64,000 nt of DNA, taken from Dactylorhiza incarnata. Taxonomy: Eukaryota; Streptophyta; Magnoliopsida; Asparagales; Orchidaceae. Shown in pieces: positions 53,966-63,896 of the stretch. The first letter of the stretch is position 1. Every line of letters starts with the position of its first letter. Under the pieces are notes generated by a model, which had not been told where the DNA came from, ran no database searches, and worked only from the letters and a program-made list of their open reading frames with translations. The position numbers and the translations under genes were made by a program. The stretch is taken from NCBI GenBank assembly GCA_033032865.1, contig JAWHQI010000024.1, forward strand, positions 2,914,001-2,978,000, given 5' to 3'.

Positions 53966-56900
53966 AACTTCTTGTACCACTATCGCGGGGCCTGCTTCAG
54001 GCCATATAAGCTCTTCTTCAGGCGACAAACTAGTCTCTCCTTCCCTTTCACCCTGAAACCTTCGGGCTGCTCCATATAAAGCTCCTCCTCAAGATCGTCA
54101 TGCAGAAAGACGTTCTTAATATCCATCTGCTCAATCTTCAGGTCTAGCCTTACAGCAAGGCTAAGAACAACCCAGATAGACGACATCTACACAACAGGAG
54201 AGATGATCTCATCAAAATCAACTCCCTGTTTTTGACTGAAACCCTTCACCACTAATCTTGCCCTGTATCTGAGTGGTGTCGAGGGGTCTCCCTGCTTTAC
54301 TCTAAAAAAACACTAATTCTTCAGGGTCTTCTTGCCCTTAGGTAATCGTACCAGCTCATAAGTATGGTTTTCATGCAGAGATTGCATCTCTTCCTATATA
54401 ACAACCATCAATTATTTCTTCTCTGAGCTCTGCACTGCTTCATCAAAGCACTCGGGATCACCCACACAAGTCAACAAAATATACTCAGTAGCGGAGTATC
54501 TCGACGATGGGCATCCGACTCGATCAGACCTCTGTGGAGCTAGCTCAGATGCTGGTATAGGCACATCATCAATGATGTCCTCTGTAGGCTCGCCATCAAT
54601 CATGTCCTCATGGCATGGAAGTGTCTCAGCGCCCTGCACCGAAATAGGCTCTGCGTCCTCCTTAGTATCATCACCTCCAGTCATAGGAGACTATGCATCA
54701 ATGCTAAAGTCAGACTTCTCAATCTTCTCAGGATAAACAATAGTCTGATCCTCACAAAATATGGCGTCATGACTGCGTACAAGCTTCTTCTCAATCAGAT
54801 CAAAGAACATGTAGCCAAACTCGCCGTTGTGGCCATAACCTAAAAAAATGCACTGTCGGGTCTTGGAATCTAACTTTGATCTATCATCCCGGGGGACGTG
54901 CACAAAGGCTTTGCAGACGAAGACCCTCAAGTGATTGTATGAAGGGTCCTTCTCATACCAGATCCTATCAGGAACGTCCTCCTATAATGCATAACTGGGA
55001 GATAAGTTGAAAACGCGTGCAACTGTATATAAAGCTTCACCCCAAAACATGTCAGGTATCTTTGACTCAGATAACATGCACCTCAACGGCCCTCTCCATT
55101 AAGGTCATATTCATTCTTTCAGCTACGTCATTCAGATGCGGCGTCTTGGGCAGAGTCTTTTCATGTCTGATCCCTTGCTCTCTACAATACTCATCAAATG
55201 GACCCATATACTCTCCCCCGTTGTCGGACCTGATCTACTTTAACTTCTTCCCATATTGCCTCTCCACCTCAACGTGGAATCTCCGAAAAATGTTGAGAAC
55301 CTCATCTTTGGTCTTAATAATGTAGACCCCAAGTTTTCTCGAATAGTCATCAATGAACATCACGAAGTAAGACGCTCCTCCTCTCGTCTGGACCATTAGT
55401 GTCCCGCAGACATCAGTATGTATGAGCTCTAGTGTCTCGAATCTTCTGGTGGAAGTGTGGATCTGGAATATTGATACTCTATTATGCTTCCCAACCATGC
55501 AATGGTCGCATCTCTCTAATTGATCCACAAATAGATCAGAGATCATCTTCTTTCTGGAGAGACATCCCAGACCCTTCTGGATAATGTGACCCAACCTCTT
55601 ATGCCATAGGGATGTGGATTCCTTATCTCTAACGGTGTTGGCCTGAGCAGCTTCAGGTCTCCCGTCCATATAGTATAGATTAGTATTTCAATAACCTCTG
55701 GCCACTACCAGCGACCCCTTGATTAACTTCCAAAAATCTCCACCAAAGATGCTTAAATGTCCCTCATCACCTAGCTTCCCAACTAAAACTGGGTTGAAGC
55801 GGATGTCAGGTACATGTCGCACATCTCTTAGGATCATCAATCCTCCAGTGCTCATCTTCATGTGCATATCTCCTCTCCTGATGACTTTAAACGTGTCACA
55901 ATTGCCCATCCTAAGCACCCCACAATTGTGAGTAGTGTAGGTAGCAAATATCTCCCTGTTGTGGGATACGTGCAGAAGCCCCTGAATCAACAATCCAACT
56001 TCGGTCATCACATGAGAGTGCAACTGTGACATCATCTCCAACAATGATGACATCATCCTCTGTAGATATAATGGCTGCAGTGTGACTCTCCTTCCTATCA
56101 TCAGTAGCCACTCCTTTCTTCCTTTCGTCATTTTTCAGAGAATAACAGAACTTCTGAATATTCCCCTTCTTATGGCAATAGTGACACTCCACATTTTGAT
56201 AACGTGATTTGGACTTCCCCTTGCTTTGTCCCCTCTCGCTCTTTCTTTCTCTACTCTTTCTCCTGCCTCTCCCTATGGGCTCAGTGTAGAGAATGTCAGC
56301 TCGTGAAGAAGAGCCTGATATCCCTTGAGACTTTCTTCTCACCTCTTCGTTCAGGATGTCACTCTTGGCAATCTCCATTGTAATGATGCCCAAGGGAGAG
56401 GAGTTGATTAGAGAATCTCTAACCATCTCCCAATAGTATAGAAGAGACTTCATCAACCATAGTGCGTTGACCTCGTCCTCGAAGATCACCATCATATTAG
56501 TAAGTTGATCAATAATACCTTGGAACTCGTTCATATGATCCAAGATAGGTGAGTCATCTCGATACTTGAACTCTCCAAGCTTCTTCAAAAGATATAGCTT
56601 GTTGATGCCAATGATCTTGGCATACAACATCTCCAAAGTCTTCCAAAGAATCTTTGCATCAATGATACTTGCAACATGGTTGTAGACGTTCGGCTTTACG
56701 AACCGTCTGATGAATCCACATAGCTTTCAGTGATCCACCTTCCACTTATTGAGATCCATATCTGTGGGCATCTCCTCAAAGATGGGAGCGTGTCAACCCT
56801 TCACATAAATCATGTCTTCCATCAGTAGGTGCCACTGATGGTAATTTGCGCCGTTCAGTTTCACCATTTGCTCAGAACTTGAACCCGAAGTAGACTCCAT
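53966..56900 (-). pseudogene. gag-pol: E5 gag, protease, integrase and RT start, decayed
   Basis: On minus from ATG 56900 (MESTSGSSSEQMVKLNG): gag with internal stops, CCHC-like knuckle CHYCHKKGNIQKFC (near 56180), protease WIVDSGASARI (near 55985), integrase (LWHKRLGHI, CDHCMVGKHNR, IHTDVCGTL at 55400, then DNGGEYM on the broken frame near 55220), a linker with PSSRYSATEYIL, RT ([33 protein letters not shown] at 53985). Many stops and frame shifts, consistent with its 10% LTR divergence. Confidence 0.9.
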
Positions 56901-57090
56901 CGTGCTCTGTCAATTGATCGGACTGACCTCAGTTCTATGAGCCGATTATTTCCAAGAAGTAAATCAAAGAGGATATGGAGCGGACCAATAGTCGTCACCT
57001 ACCGCACCCGATCACCAACCCGAAATATTCGATCGGCTCGTCTCAAATCTGAAAAAGGTCAGCCCAATAACTACTCTAATAATGAACCTA

Positions 57091-57102
57091 GCTCTGATAC
57101 CA
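57091..57102 (-). other. E5 primer binding site
   Basis: On minus TGGTATCAGAGC lies two bases after the LTR end (...CCCAACA AG), a perfect initiator-Met tRNA match. Confidence 0.9.
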
Positions 57103-57104
57103 CT

Positions 57105-57538
57105 TGTTGGGCTAGAGAGCACACAAGCCCGACCAGAGTACTTATAAATTAGTTTGAGCAAGTACCTGCACGACTGCTTAGCGGTATGTCGATACACAAC
57201 CAAAACACAACACAAGATAACAACCATAAAAGTGACACAAAGATTTAACGTGGAAACCCAATATGGTAAAAACCACGGGACGATCAGAGTCCAACCCGGA
57301 AAGCTGCCACTAAGAATGTGTAAAAAAATATGTAATTATTAGGCTTTCCCTCCTCGATCCACACAGGATCTTCACCAACTTCGCACCACATAATAATACA
57401 CAATAAATAGTAGCAGAAAAAATTGCAAGTTACCGACAATGGCTGACGAGACGGATTACACAAATCCTCTCCAAGATTCCTCTTCGAATCCTTGCCCATG
57501 TCTGCTCCAGATCCAATCCGTGTATGCGAAGTATTCCT
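57105..57538 (-). repeat. E5 5' LTR, first 434 bp, cut by E8
   Basis: Aligns to 13329-13763; at GAAGTATTCCT the match stops and E8 begins. The rest should lie beyond 64000, after E8. Confidence 0.9.
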
Positions 57539-57686
57539 TGTTGGAGCATGCGTTTCGCACTCCTCCGGTTTGATAATAACAAAGTCCTGTTTGTATTTGA
57601 TTCTATTTTTATTAATGGTGTGCAGATAACAGGTATGCGATGTTCACATTTCTGCTGGAGCTAAAATTGAATGTGGGAAAATTTCA

Positions 57687-58008
57687 CTGTCGGAAAATTC
57701 CGACAGCCACTGTCGCCCAGGCGACAGCAGAGAAGTTACAACTACTTCCCTCCACGGCAAATCGACGAAAGGCAGTTTTGAGCTGTCGAAAATCCGACAG
57801 CGATGTCGCTCAGGCGACAGCTCAGAGGTTACAACAACTGCCCACGACTCCACCCACGACCGGCAGTTTTGCGCTGTCGGAAATCCGGCATCGATGTCGC
57901 CCAGGCGACAGCTCGACGGTTACAGCAACCGCCCGCACGACGGCACTCCAGCGGCAGTTTAGCACTGTCGAAAAATTCCGACAGTCACTGTCGCCCAGGC
58001 GACAGTGA
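57687..58008 (+). repeat. Double-palindrome array in E8 LTR, four units of 91-96 bp
   Basis: Units start at 57687, 57783, 57874 and 57965. Each begins with two consecutive inverted repeats: CTGTCGGAAA...TTCCGACAG, then CTGTCGCCCAGGCGACAG. A GGTTACAAC-AC...GGCAGTTTTG spacer joins them. The last unit ends 4 bp before the TATA region. Confidence 0.93.
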
Positions 58009-58010
58009 AT

Positions 58011-58020
58011 TTCTATAAAT
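58011..58020 (+). promoter_or_regulatory. E8 LTR TATA box
   Basis: TTCTATAAAT immediately after the palindrome array. Confidence 0.7.
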
Positions 58021-58814
58021 TGGTTCTTTTGGTTCGTGCATTTCAAGCTTTTGAGAATTTCAGTCCCTTCCTGAGTGCATACGAACCAGAGAGCTCCAGA
58101 ACCTCCTCAACTCCCATTTGTGCAAAGAAGGATTGAAGATTGAAGACGAGATCGGGCGCGCTTCTACATCATCAATCATCTCGAGGCTTCAACAATCCGT
58201 TCAGAGATCTGATTTTCTAGGGAGTTGTTCTTTTCATATTGTATTCTCATTCACATACTTTTCATTTTGTATTGGTAGAGAAATCGTCGTCTTGCGTGCG
58301 GCGTCTAAGTCCTTGCGTGGCTTAGGGGAAAATCGCTTCCTTGTGCGGAGCGTCCAAGTCCTTGCGTGGCTTGGTGGGAAATCGTGGCCTTGTGTGCTAC
58401 GTCTAGATCTTGGGAAGATCTAGAGGATAGGCTTGGGCTTGGTCTTGGGAGAAACAAGCGATAGCCTTCCGATCCTTGGGAGAAGGATTGGTAAACCAAA
58501 ATTGTAGAATTTTTTTTTATTAATATAATTGTGCCTTGATCTTAAGCATTGTTAAGATCATTCTTATTGTACTCAAATTTCATGATTAATATAATTATGT
58601 CTTTTTCTTTAATTACATATTTGGTGGCATAATCTTTATCTTAGAAATTTGTGTTTTGGTTTAATACTAAAATTGCATTGGTTTGAAAGTATTTTGAAGT
58701 AATTTTTTAGTAAAGTAAAATCTCTTTAAAAATTACTAAGTAAAAATTAATTTTTAGACACACCCTTATTCACCCCCCCCCCCCCCCTCTAAGGGCGCTA
58801 TACGATCCAACAAG

Positions 58815-58826
58815 TGGTATCAGAGC
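58815..58826 (+). other. E8 primer binding site
   Basis: TGGTATCAGAGC, a perfect initiator-Met tRNA match two bases after the LTR end CCAACA. Confidence 0.92.
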
Positions 58827-58861
58827 GAGGTTACTCCAAAACGGTTGTACCACCGGGAGTA

Positions 58862-60793
58862 ATGGCGCACAACAATCACGCGTTCGTTGAGGGGCAAGGA
58901 ATTAGTAGGCCACCACTTTTTACGGGCACGGACTATAATTATTGGAAAACACGTATGCGTTGTTTTCTAATTGCTTTAGATATAGAAGTCTGGAATATGG
59001 TAGAATCTAGTTACACTTCTCCAACATTTGTTGTAGGAGATGTAACCATGGATAAGCCGAAAGACAAGTGGGATGACAACGATAAATTAAAATGTAAGAA
59101 CAATGCAAAAGCCATGAATGCTTTATTTTGCGCACTAGATCGTACTGAATTTAATAGAGTTTGTGCTTGTAATACTGCATTTGAAATTTGGAATCTATTA
59201 GAAATCACTCATGAAGGTACTTCGCAGGTAAATGATTCAAAGCTATTTCAACTGGAATCTGAATTTGAAAGGTTCAAAATGGAGGTAGATAAAGAGATTG
59301 ATACGATGTACACACGATTTACAAAAATCGTGAACGACTCAAAGGTGCTAGGAAAGGTGTTCTCAAATGGAGATTTGGTAAGGAAAATCTTAAGATCACT
59401 TCCCCCGAAGTTCAATCCTAAAGTGACTGCAATTTCCGAGTCACATGATCTTAAGACCTTACAATTGGAGAGCCCCATTGGGAACTTGAAAACTCATGAA
59501 GTTGAATTGAAAATTCAACAACAAGAGTATATGGAGCCAAGGAAGAAGGGATTGGCTCTAAGATCAAAGAAGGAAGAAACTAGTGATTCTGAGGAGGATG
59601 AAGAAGATGAGGAAAGTTTATTTGTTACAAAATTTAGAAAATTTATGAAAAATCCAGAGAGAAGGAATTCGTTTAAGAAGTATTTTAAGAAGGAGACCTT
59701 TAGGAAGAAAAAAGGAAAGGAAGGCGATGAGGAGGAAGAGAGACCGCCACCGGAGTGCTATCACTGCAAGAAGTTAGGACACATTCGAAGCAAGTGTCCA
59801 AAGTACTTGAAAGAACTTAAAGAAAAGAAGCACAAAGGGTCGAAGAAGATGTTGAAGGCGGAAACCTGGGATGATACTACTTCTGAGGATGCAAGCAGTT
59901 CCGACTCAAGTAAAGAAGAGGAGGCCAACATATGCTTAATGGGAAAGAGCATCATATCTGATGACGAATGCAGTGTCCAAAGCGACACTGAGGTAACTCC
60001 TCCAACCTATGATGAATTGTTTTCTGAATTTTTAAAGACTTACAAATTTTTTGAAAAAAGCTTAAAAGACAATGATCTTCTTAAATCTGAAAATGACATT
60101 TTACTTAAAGAAAACAAAAAATTGTTAAGGGAAATTAAGACTATTGGAAAAAGAGATATCTCTTGCCAAGAGTGTGATCACTTTTTGGGAAGAATTAATG
60201 AACTTGAAGAATCTCTTTCCAAATCTCATTCTACAATAAAAATTCTTACTAACAAGAATGAGATTTTAGAGAGAGATCTGAAATCTTCAATCTCCAAAGT
60301 CCATGAGGGAAAGAAATCTTTTGAACGTAGATGCGTAAATCTAGTATCCGAGAATACACAAATGAAAAACCAGATTCATGACTTAACACTAGCCATGAAA
60401 AAATTTGGAATGGGCCGAAGATCACTGGATATGATCTTAGGATACCAACGCCATGGATCTGGAAGGTTTGGGATCAGATACACATCTGGAAGCTGTCGCC
60501 CGGCGACAACCACTGTCGCCGGCGACAGTGAAAAGTCCAGAAAATTCACTTTTAAAAATTCTAAAATTAATGAACTGATAAATACTGCATCTTCATCCAG
60601 TAAAAGTCCAGAAAAGTTATACTCCTCTAAATACATTACATGTGTCAAATGCAATAGATTTGGTCACACTACGGACTCTTGCTGGAAGGAAGGAAAAACT
60701 AAAATTAAACAAATCTGGGTGCCTAAGGCTTCTACCTATACTATGGGTGGAACCACTTGGGTAACCAGATCTTTACTCACCTCTTCTTTCTAG
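58862..60793 (+). CDS. gag: E8 gag (643 codons), ends at TAG in frame with pol
   Basis: Start chosen at ATG 58862 (MAHNNHAFVEGQGISRPPLF), the usual copia gag start after the primer site; an upstream in-frame Met at 58814 overlaps the primer site. UBN2-type gag spans about residues 10-240 (YNYWKTRMRCFLIALDIEVW). Then an acidic patch (SDSEEDEEDEES), CCHC knuckle CYHCKKLGHIRSKC near 300, a coiled coil (about 400-500) and a second knuckle CVKCNRFGHTTDSC near 600. Between coil and second knuckle the LTR palindrome is embedded in the coding sequence (60493-60528). Open throughout. Confidence 0.93.
   Translation: MAHNNHAFVEGQGISRPPLFTGTDYNYWKTRMRCFLIALDIEVWNMVESSYTSPTFVVGDVTMDKPKDKWDDNDKLKCKNNAKAMNALFCALDRTEFNRVCACNTAFEIWNLLEITHEGTSQVNDSKLFQLESEFERFKMEVDKEIDTMYTRFTKIVNDSKVLGKVFSNGDLVRKILRSLPPKFNPKVTAISESHDLKTLQLESPIGNLKTHEVELKIQQQEYMEPRKKGLALRSKKEETSDSEEDEEDEESLFVTKFRKFMKNPERRNSFKKYFKKETFRKKKGKEGDEEEERPPPECYHCKKLGHIRSKCPKYLKELKEKKHKGSKKMLKAETWDDTTSEDASSSDSSKEEEANICLMGKSIISDDECSVQSDTEVTPPTYDELFSEFLKTYKFFEKSLKDNDLLKSENDILLKENKKLLREIKTIGKRDISCQECDHFLGRINELEESLSKSHSTIKILTNKNEILERDLKSSISKVHEGKKSFERRCVNLVSENTQMKNQIHDLTLAMKKFGMGRRSLDMILGYQRHGSGRFGIRYTSGSCRPATTTVAGDSEKSRKFTFKNSKINELINTASSSSKSPEKLYSSKYITCVKCNRFGHTTDSCWKEGKTKIKQIWVPKASTYTMGGTTWVTRSLLTSSF
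60493..60528 (+). repeat. Copies of the LTR palindrome inside E8 gag
   Basis: CTGTCGCCCGGCGACA and CTGTCGCCGGCGACAG follow each other with a 3-4 base gap. They are translated as SCRPATTTVAGDS. This is the core of the second palindrome of the LTR array. Confidence 0.9.
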
Positions 60794-62362
60794 GTATGTT
60801 GGCAGGCTAAGGACAAAGAAGACGTGTGGTACTTGGACTCGGGTTGTTCAAAGCACATGACGGGCAATAAAGAGAAGTTCCTTAGCCTGGAGATGAAGAA
60901 AGGAGGAGTTGTTACATTCGGTGACAATGGAAAAGGAAAAATCATCGGCATCGGTGTTGTGGGTAACGAAAATTTTTCAATTTCAAATGTTTTATTTGTA
61001 GAAGGATTAAAGCATAATTTGATTTCTATTAGTCAATTATGTGATAAGGGTTTAAATGTTTTATTTGAATCTTCTACAAATTTGTGCAAAATTATTAATT
61101 CCAAAACAAATGAAATTGTTTTTACCGCACCTAGATGTCATAATGTATATATGATTAAATTTCTTGATTTTTCAAATTCTACTTTGAAATGTTTTCTATC
61201 AAAAAATGATGAATTAGATTTATGGCATAGGCGACTTGGACATGCTAGTGCCAAGTTAATTTCAAAACTTTCAAAAGATAAATTAATTAAAGGTTTACCT
61301 TTGCTAAATGGAAATTTATCTTCTTCACTATGTGTGCCTTGCCAAAAAGGAAAATTTTCAAAATCATCTTTCAAAAGTAAAAACATTATTTCTACCACTA
61401 GGCCACTTCAATTAATACATATGGACTTATTTGGGCCAATTGGAATTTCTAGCTTAGGAGGTAGAAAATACACATTTGTTTTGATTGATGATTATTCTCG
61501 TTTTTGTTGGACTTTATTTCTAACCTCCAAATCCGAAGCATTTTCAGAATTTTCAAAATTATGTTTGCGTATTCAAAATGAATTGGAGTTAAAAATTAAA
61601 CGCATACGATCGGATCATGGAGGAGAATTTGAAAATGAAAAGTTTATTTCTTTTTGTACGGAGTTAGGAATTAAACATGAATTTTCCGCTCCACGCACAC
61701 CACAGCAAAATGGTATAGTGGAAAGGAAAAATAGAACTCTTCAAGAGTTAGCCCGTACGATGTTATCTGAATTTAAATTACCAAAATCTTTTTGGGCTGA
61801 AGCGGTTAGCACGGCATGTTATGTAATTAATAGAGTAATGCTTCGCCCTATTTTAAAATTAACTCCTTATGAATTCATATTTCGTAAACAACCAAATGTT
61901 TCTTATTTCAAAGTTTTTGGTTGTAAATGTTTTATTTTGAATTCTAAAGATTCCTTAGGAAAATTTGATGAAAAATGTGATGAAGGTATTTTTATTGGCT
62001 ATTCTTCAACTAGTAAAGCTTATAGAATTTTTAATAAAAGAACAAAAATAGTTGAAGAATCTATTCATGTTAGGTTTGATGAGTTTGCTTCATGTGTAGA
62101 AAAGAAAATTACAGGAAAAGAAGATGAACTCCTTCCCACGGTGGAGAATGATGAAGAAGAACTTGGAGAAAATGAAGAAGAAAAAGAAGAAGAAAGAGAA
62201 GGAGAAAGAGAAGAAGAAAGAGAAGAAGAAAGAGAAGAATATGTGCCTCCAAGTGAATTGAGATTTTCAAAGGATCATCCAAATGAGCTTATCATTGGAT
62301 ATCCACAAAAAGGGGTTAGTACTCGTTCATCGCTACAATTCAAACATTTGCTTTGTTTCTGA
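60794..62362 (+). CDS. pol: E8 protease and integrase (open to a frame break at 62340-62362)
   Basis: In frame with gag after TAG 60791-60793 (VCWQAKDKEDVWYLDSG). Protease LDSGCSKHMTG; GAG-pre-integrase (LWHRRLGHASAKLIS...CVPCQKGKFSK); integrase core with D in IHMDLFGPIG, D in IRSDHGGEFENE, E in TPQQNGIVERKNRTL; then an extreme Glu/Arg repeat (62160-62240) before the linker. The frame ends FKHLLCF, where the family reads on in another frame (NICFVSEIE), so a 1-nt indel lies near 62340. Confidence 0.92.
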   Translation, partial: VCWQAKDKEDVWYLDSGCSKHMTGNKEKFLSLEMKKGGVVTFGDNGKGKIIGIGVVGNENFSISNVLFVEGLKHNLISISQLCDKGLNVLFESSTNLCKIINSKTNEIVFTAPRCHNVYMIKFLDFSNSTLKCFLSKNDELDLWHRRLGHASAKLISKLSKDKLIKGLPLLNGNLSSSLCVPCQKGKFSKSSFKSKNIISTTRPLQLIHMDLFGPIGISSLGGRKYTFVLIDDYSRFCWTLFLTSKSEAFSEFSKLCLRIQNELELKIKRIRSDHGGEFENEKFISFCTELGIKHEFSAPRTPQQNGIVERKNRTLQELARTMLSEFKLPKSFWAEAVSTACYVINRVMLRPILKLTPYEFIFRKQPNVSYFKVFGCKCFILNSKDSLGKFDEKCDEGIFIGYSSTSKAYRIFNKRTKIVEESIHVRFDEFASCVEKKITGKEDELLPTVENDEEELGENEEEKEEEREGEREEEREEEREEYVPPSELRFSKDHPNELIIGYPQKGVSTRSSLQFKHLLCF

Positions 62363-63896
62363 AATAGAACTAAAAGATGTTTTCACCGCTTTAAATGATT
62401 AATTTTGGTTTTTAGCTATGAATGAAGAACTTAATCAATTTGAACGTAATAAGGTTTGGAATCTTGTAGAACGACCCAATAATCGTCCTGTAGTTGGTGT
62501 TAAGTGGATTTTTAAAAATAAAATGGATAATGAATCTAGAATTGTTAGAAATAAAGCCAGATTAGTTGCAAAAGGTTATGCACAAATTGAAGGGGTAGAT
62601 TTTGATGAAACTTTTGCACCCGTAGCAAGATTAGAAGCGGTTAGAATATTTCTTGCATTTGCTTGTTTTAAAAGATTTAAATTATATCAAATGGATGTCA
62701 AAACCGCATTTTTAAACGGGTATATAAAAGAAGAGGTTTATGTAGAACAACCCCCTGGCTTTATAAATGAGAAATATCCAAATCATGTTTATAAATTAGA
62801 TAAAGCGCTTTATGGATTAAAACAAGCGCCTCGTGCTTGGTATGATCGATTAACTCAATATTTGTTAAAGCACGATTATAAAATAGGAAGTGCTGATTCT
62901 ACACTCTTCATTAAGCAAATTGATCATGATTTAGTTATTTTACAAATTTATGTTGATGATATTATTTTTGGAGTCACTAATGAAGAGTTGTGTAATGAAG
63001 TAGTTCAAATTATGAAAAATGAATTTGAAATGAGCATGGTTGGAGAACTTTTATATTTTCTAGGTTTTCAAATTACACAAAAACATGATGGTATTTTTAT
63101 ATGTCAAACCAAATATATTCATGATATGTTAAAAAGATTTGGATTTGAAAATCTTAAGCATGCAAACACTCCTATGAGTACTTCACTAAAATTAGGAAAA
63201 GATGAAAGTGGTGTTTCAATTGAACAAACCCTTTATAGAAGTATGATAGGGTCTTTATTGTATTTAACCGCATCTAGACCTGATATTATGTTTGCCGTTT
63301 GTGTATGTGCTAGATTTCAAGCTAATCCTAAAGAGTCACATTTAAAAGCGGTGAAACGTATTTTTAGATATCTCATAAGAACATCAAAATTAGGTTTATG
63401 GTATCCTCATAATGATTCTTTTATTTTACATGGTTTTTCGGATTCGGATTATGCGGGATGTTCCTTAGATAGGAAAAGCACTAGTGGCACTTGTCACTTT
63501 ATCGGCCCTTCACTTATTTCATGGTCGAGTAGGAAACAGAATTTTGTTGCCCTCTCAACTACCGAGGCCGAATATATTGCACTAGGTAGTTGTTGTGCCC
63601 AAGCTCTTTGGATGTCACAAACATTAGAAGATTTTGGCATGCAACAAAGTAGTGTAGAATTAAAGTGTGACAATAAAAGTGCTATAGACTTAACTAACAA
63701 TCCCGTATTACATTCTAGATCTAAGCATATAGATGTCCGACATCATTTTATAAGGGATCATATTAAGAAGGGTAATATAAAAATCAACTTTATAGGCACG
63801 GAAAATCAACTAGCGGATATATTCACTAAGCCATTACCGGATTCCCGTTTTTCTATGCTTAGGCTAGAATTGGGAATTTTAGACATTTCACAATGA
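62363..63896 (+). CDS. pol: E8 RT and RNase H (492 codons open from 62418)
   Basis: A TAA near 62400 in the resumed frame is the second lesion. From [18 protein letters not shown] blocks [29 protein letters not shown], the active site [12 protein letters not shown]; RNase [68 protein letters not shown]; stop 63894-63896. Catalytic residues are present. Confidence 0.93.

Larger units (their letters stand above)
57539..58812 (+). repeat. E8 5' LTR (1,274 bp)
   Basis: TGTTGGAGCATGCG...ACGATCCAACA. Palindrome array 57687-58008, TATA CTATAAAT at 58013-58020, a CTTGCGTGGCTT(A/G)G repeat in the leader part (58310-58372), and a run of about 16 C at 58772-58787 near the end. Confidence 0.9.

Noticed and set aside
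58772..58787. Long poly-C as an assembly gap or error
   Set aside because: Pyrimidine-rich CACCCCCCTCTA blocks are normal near copia LTR ends (compare 3899-3913); only the exact run length is doubtful.
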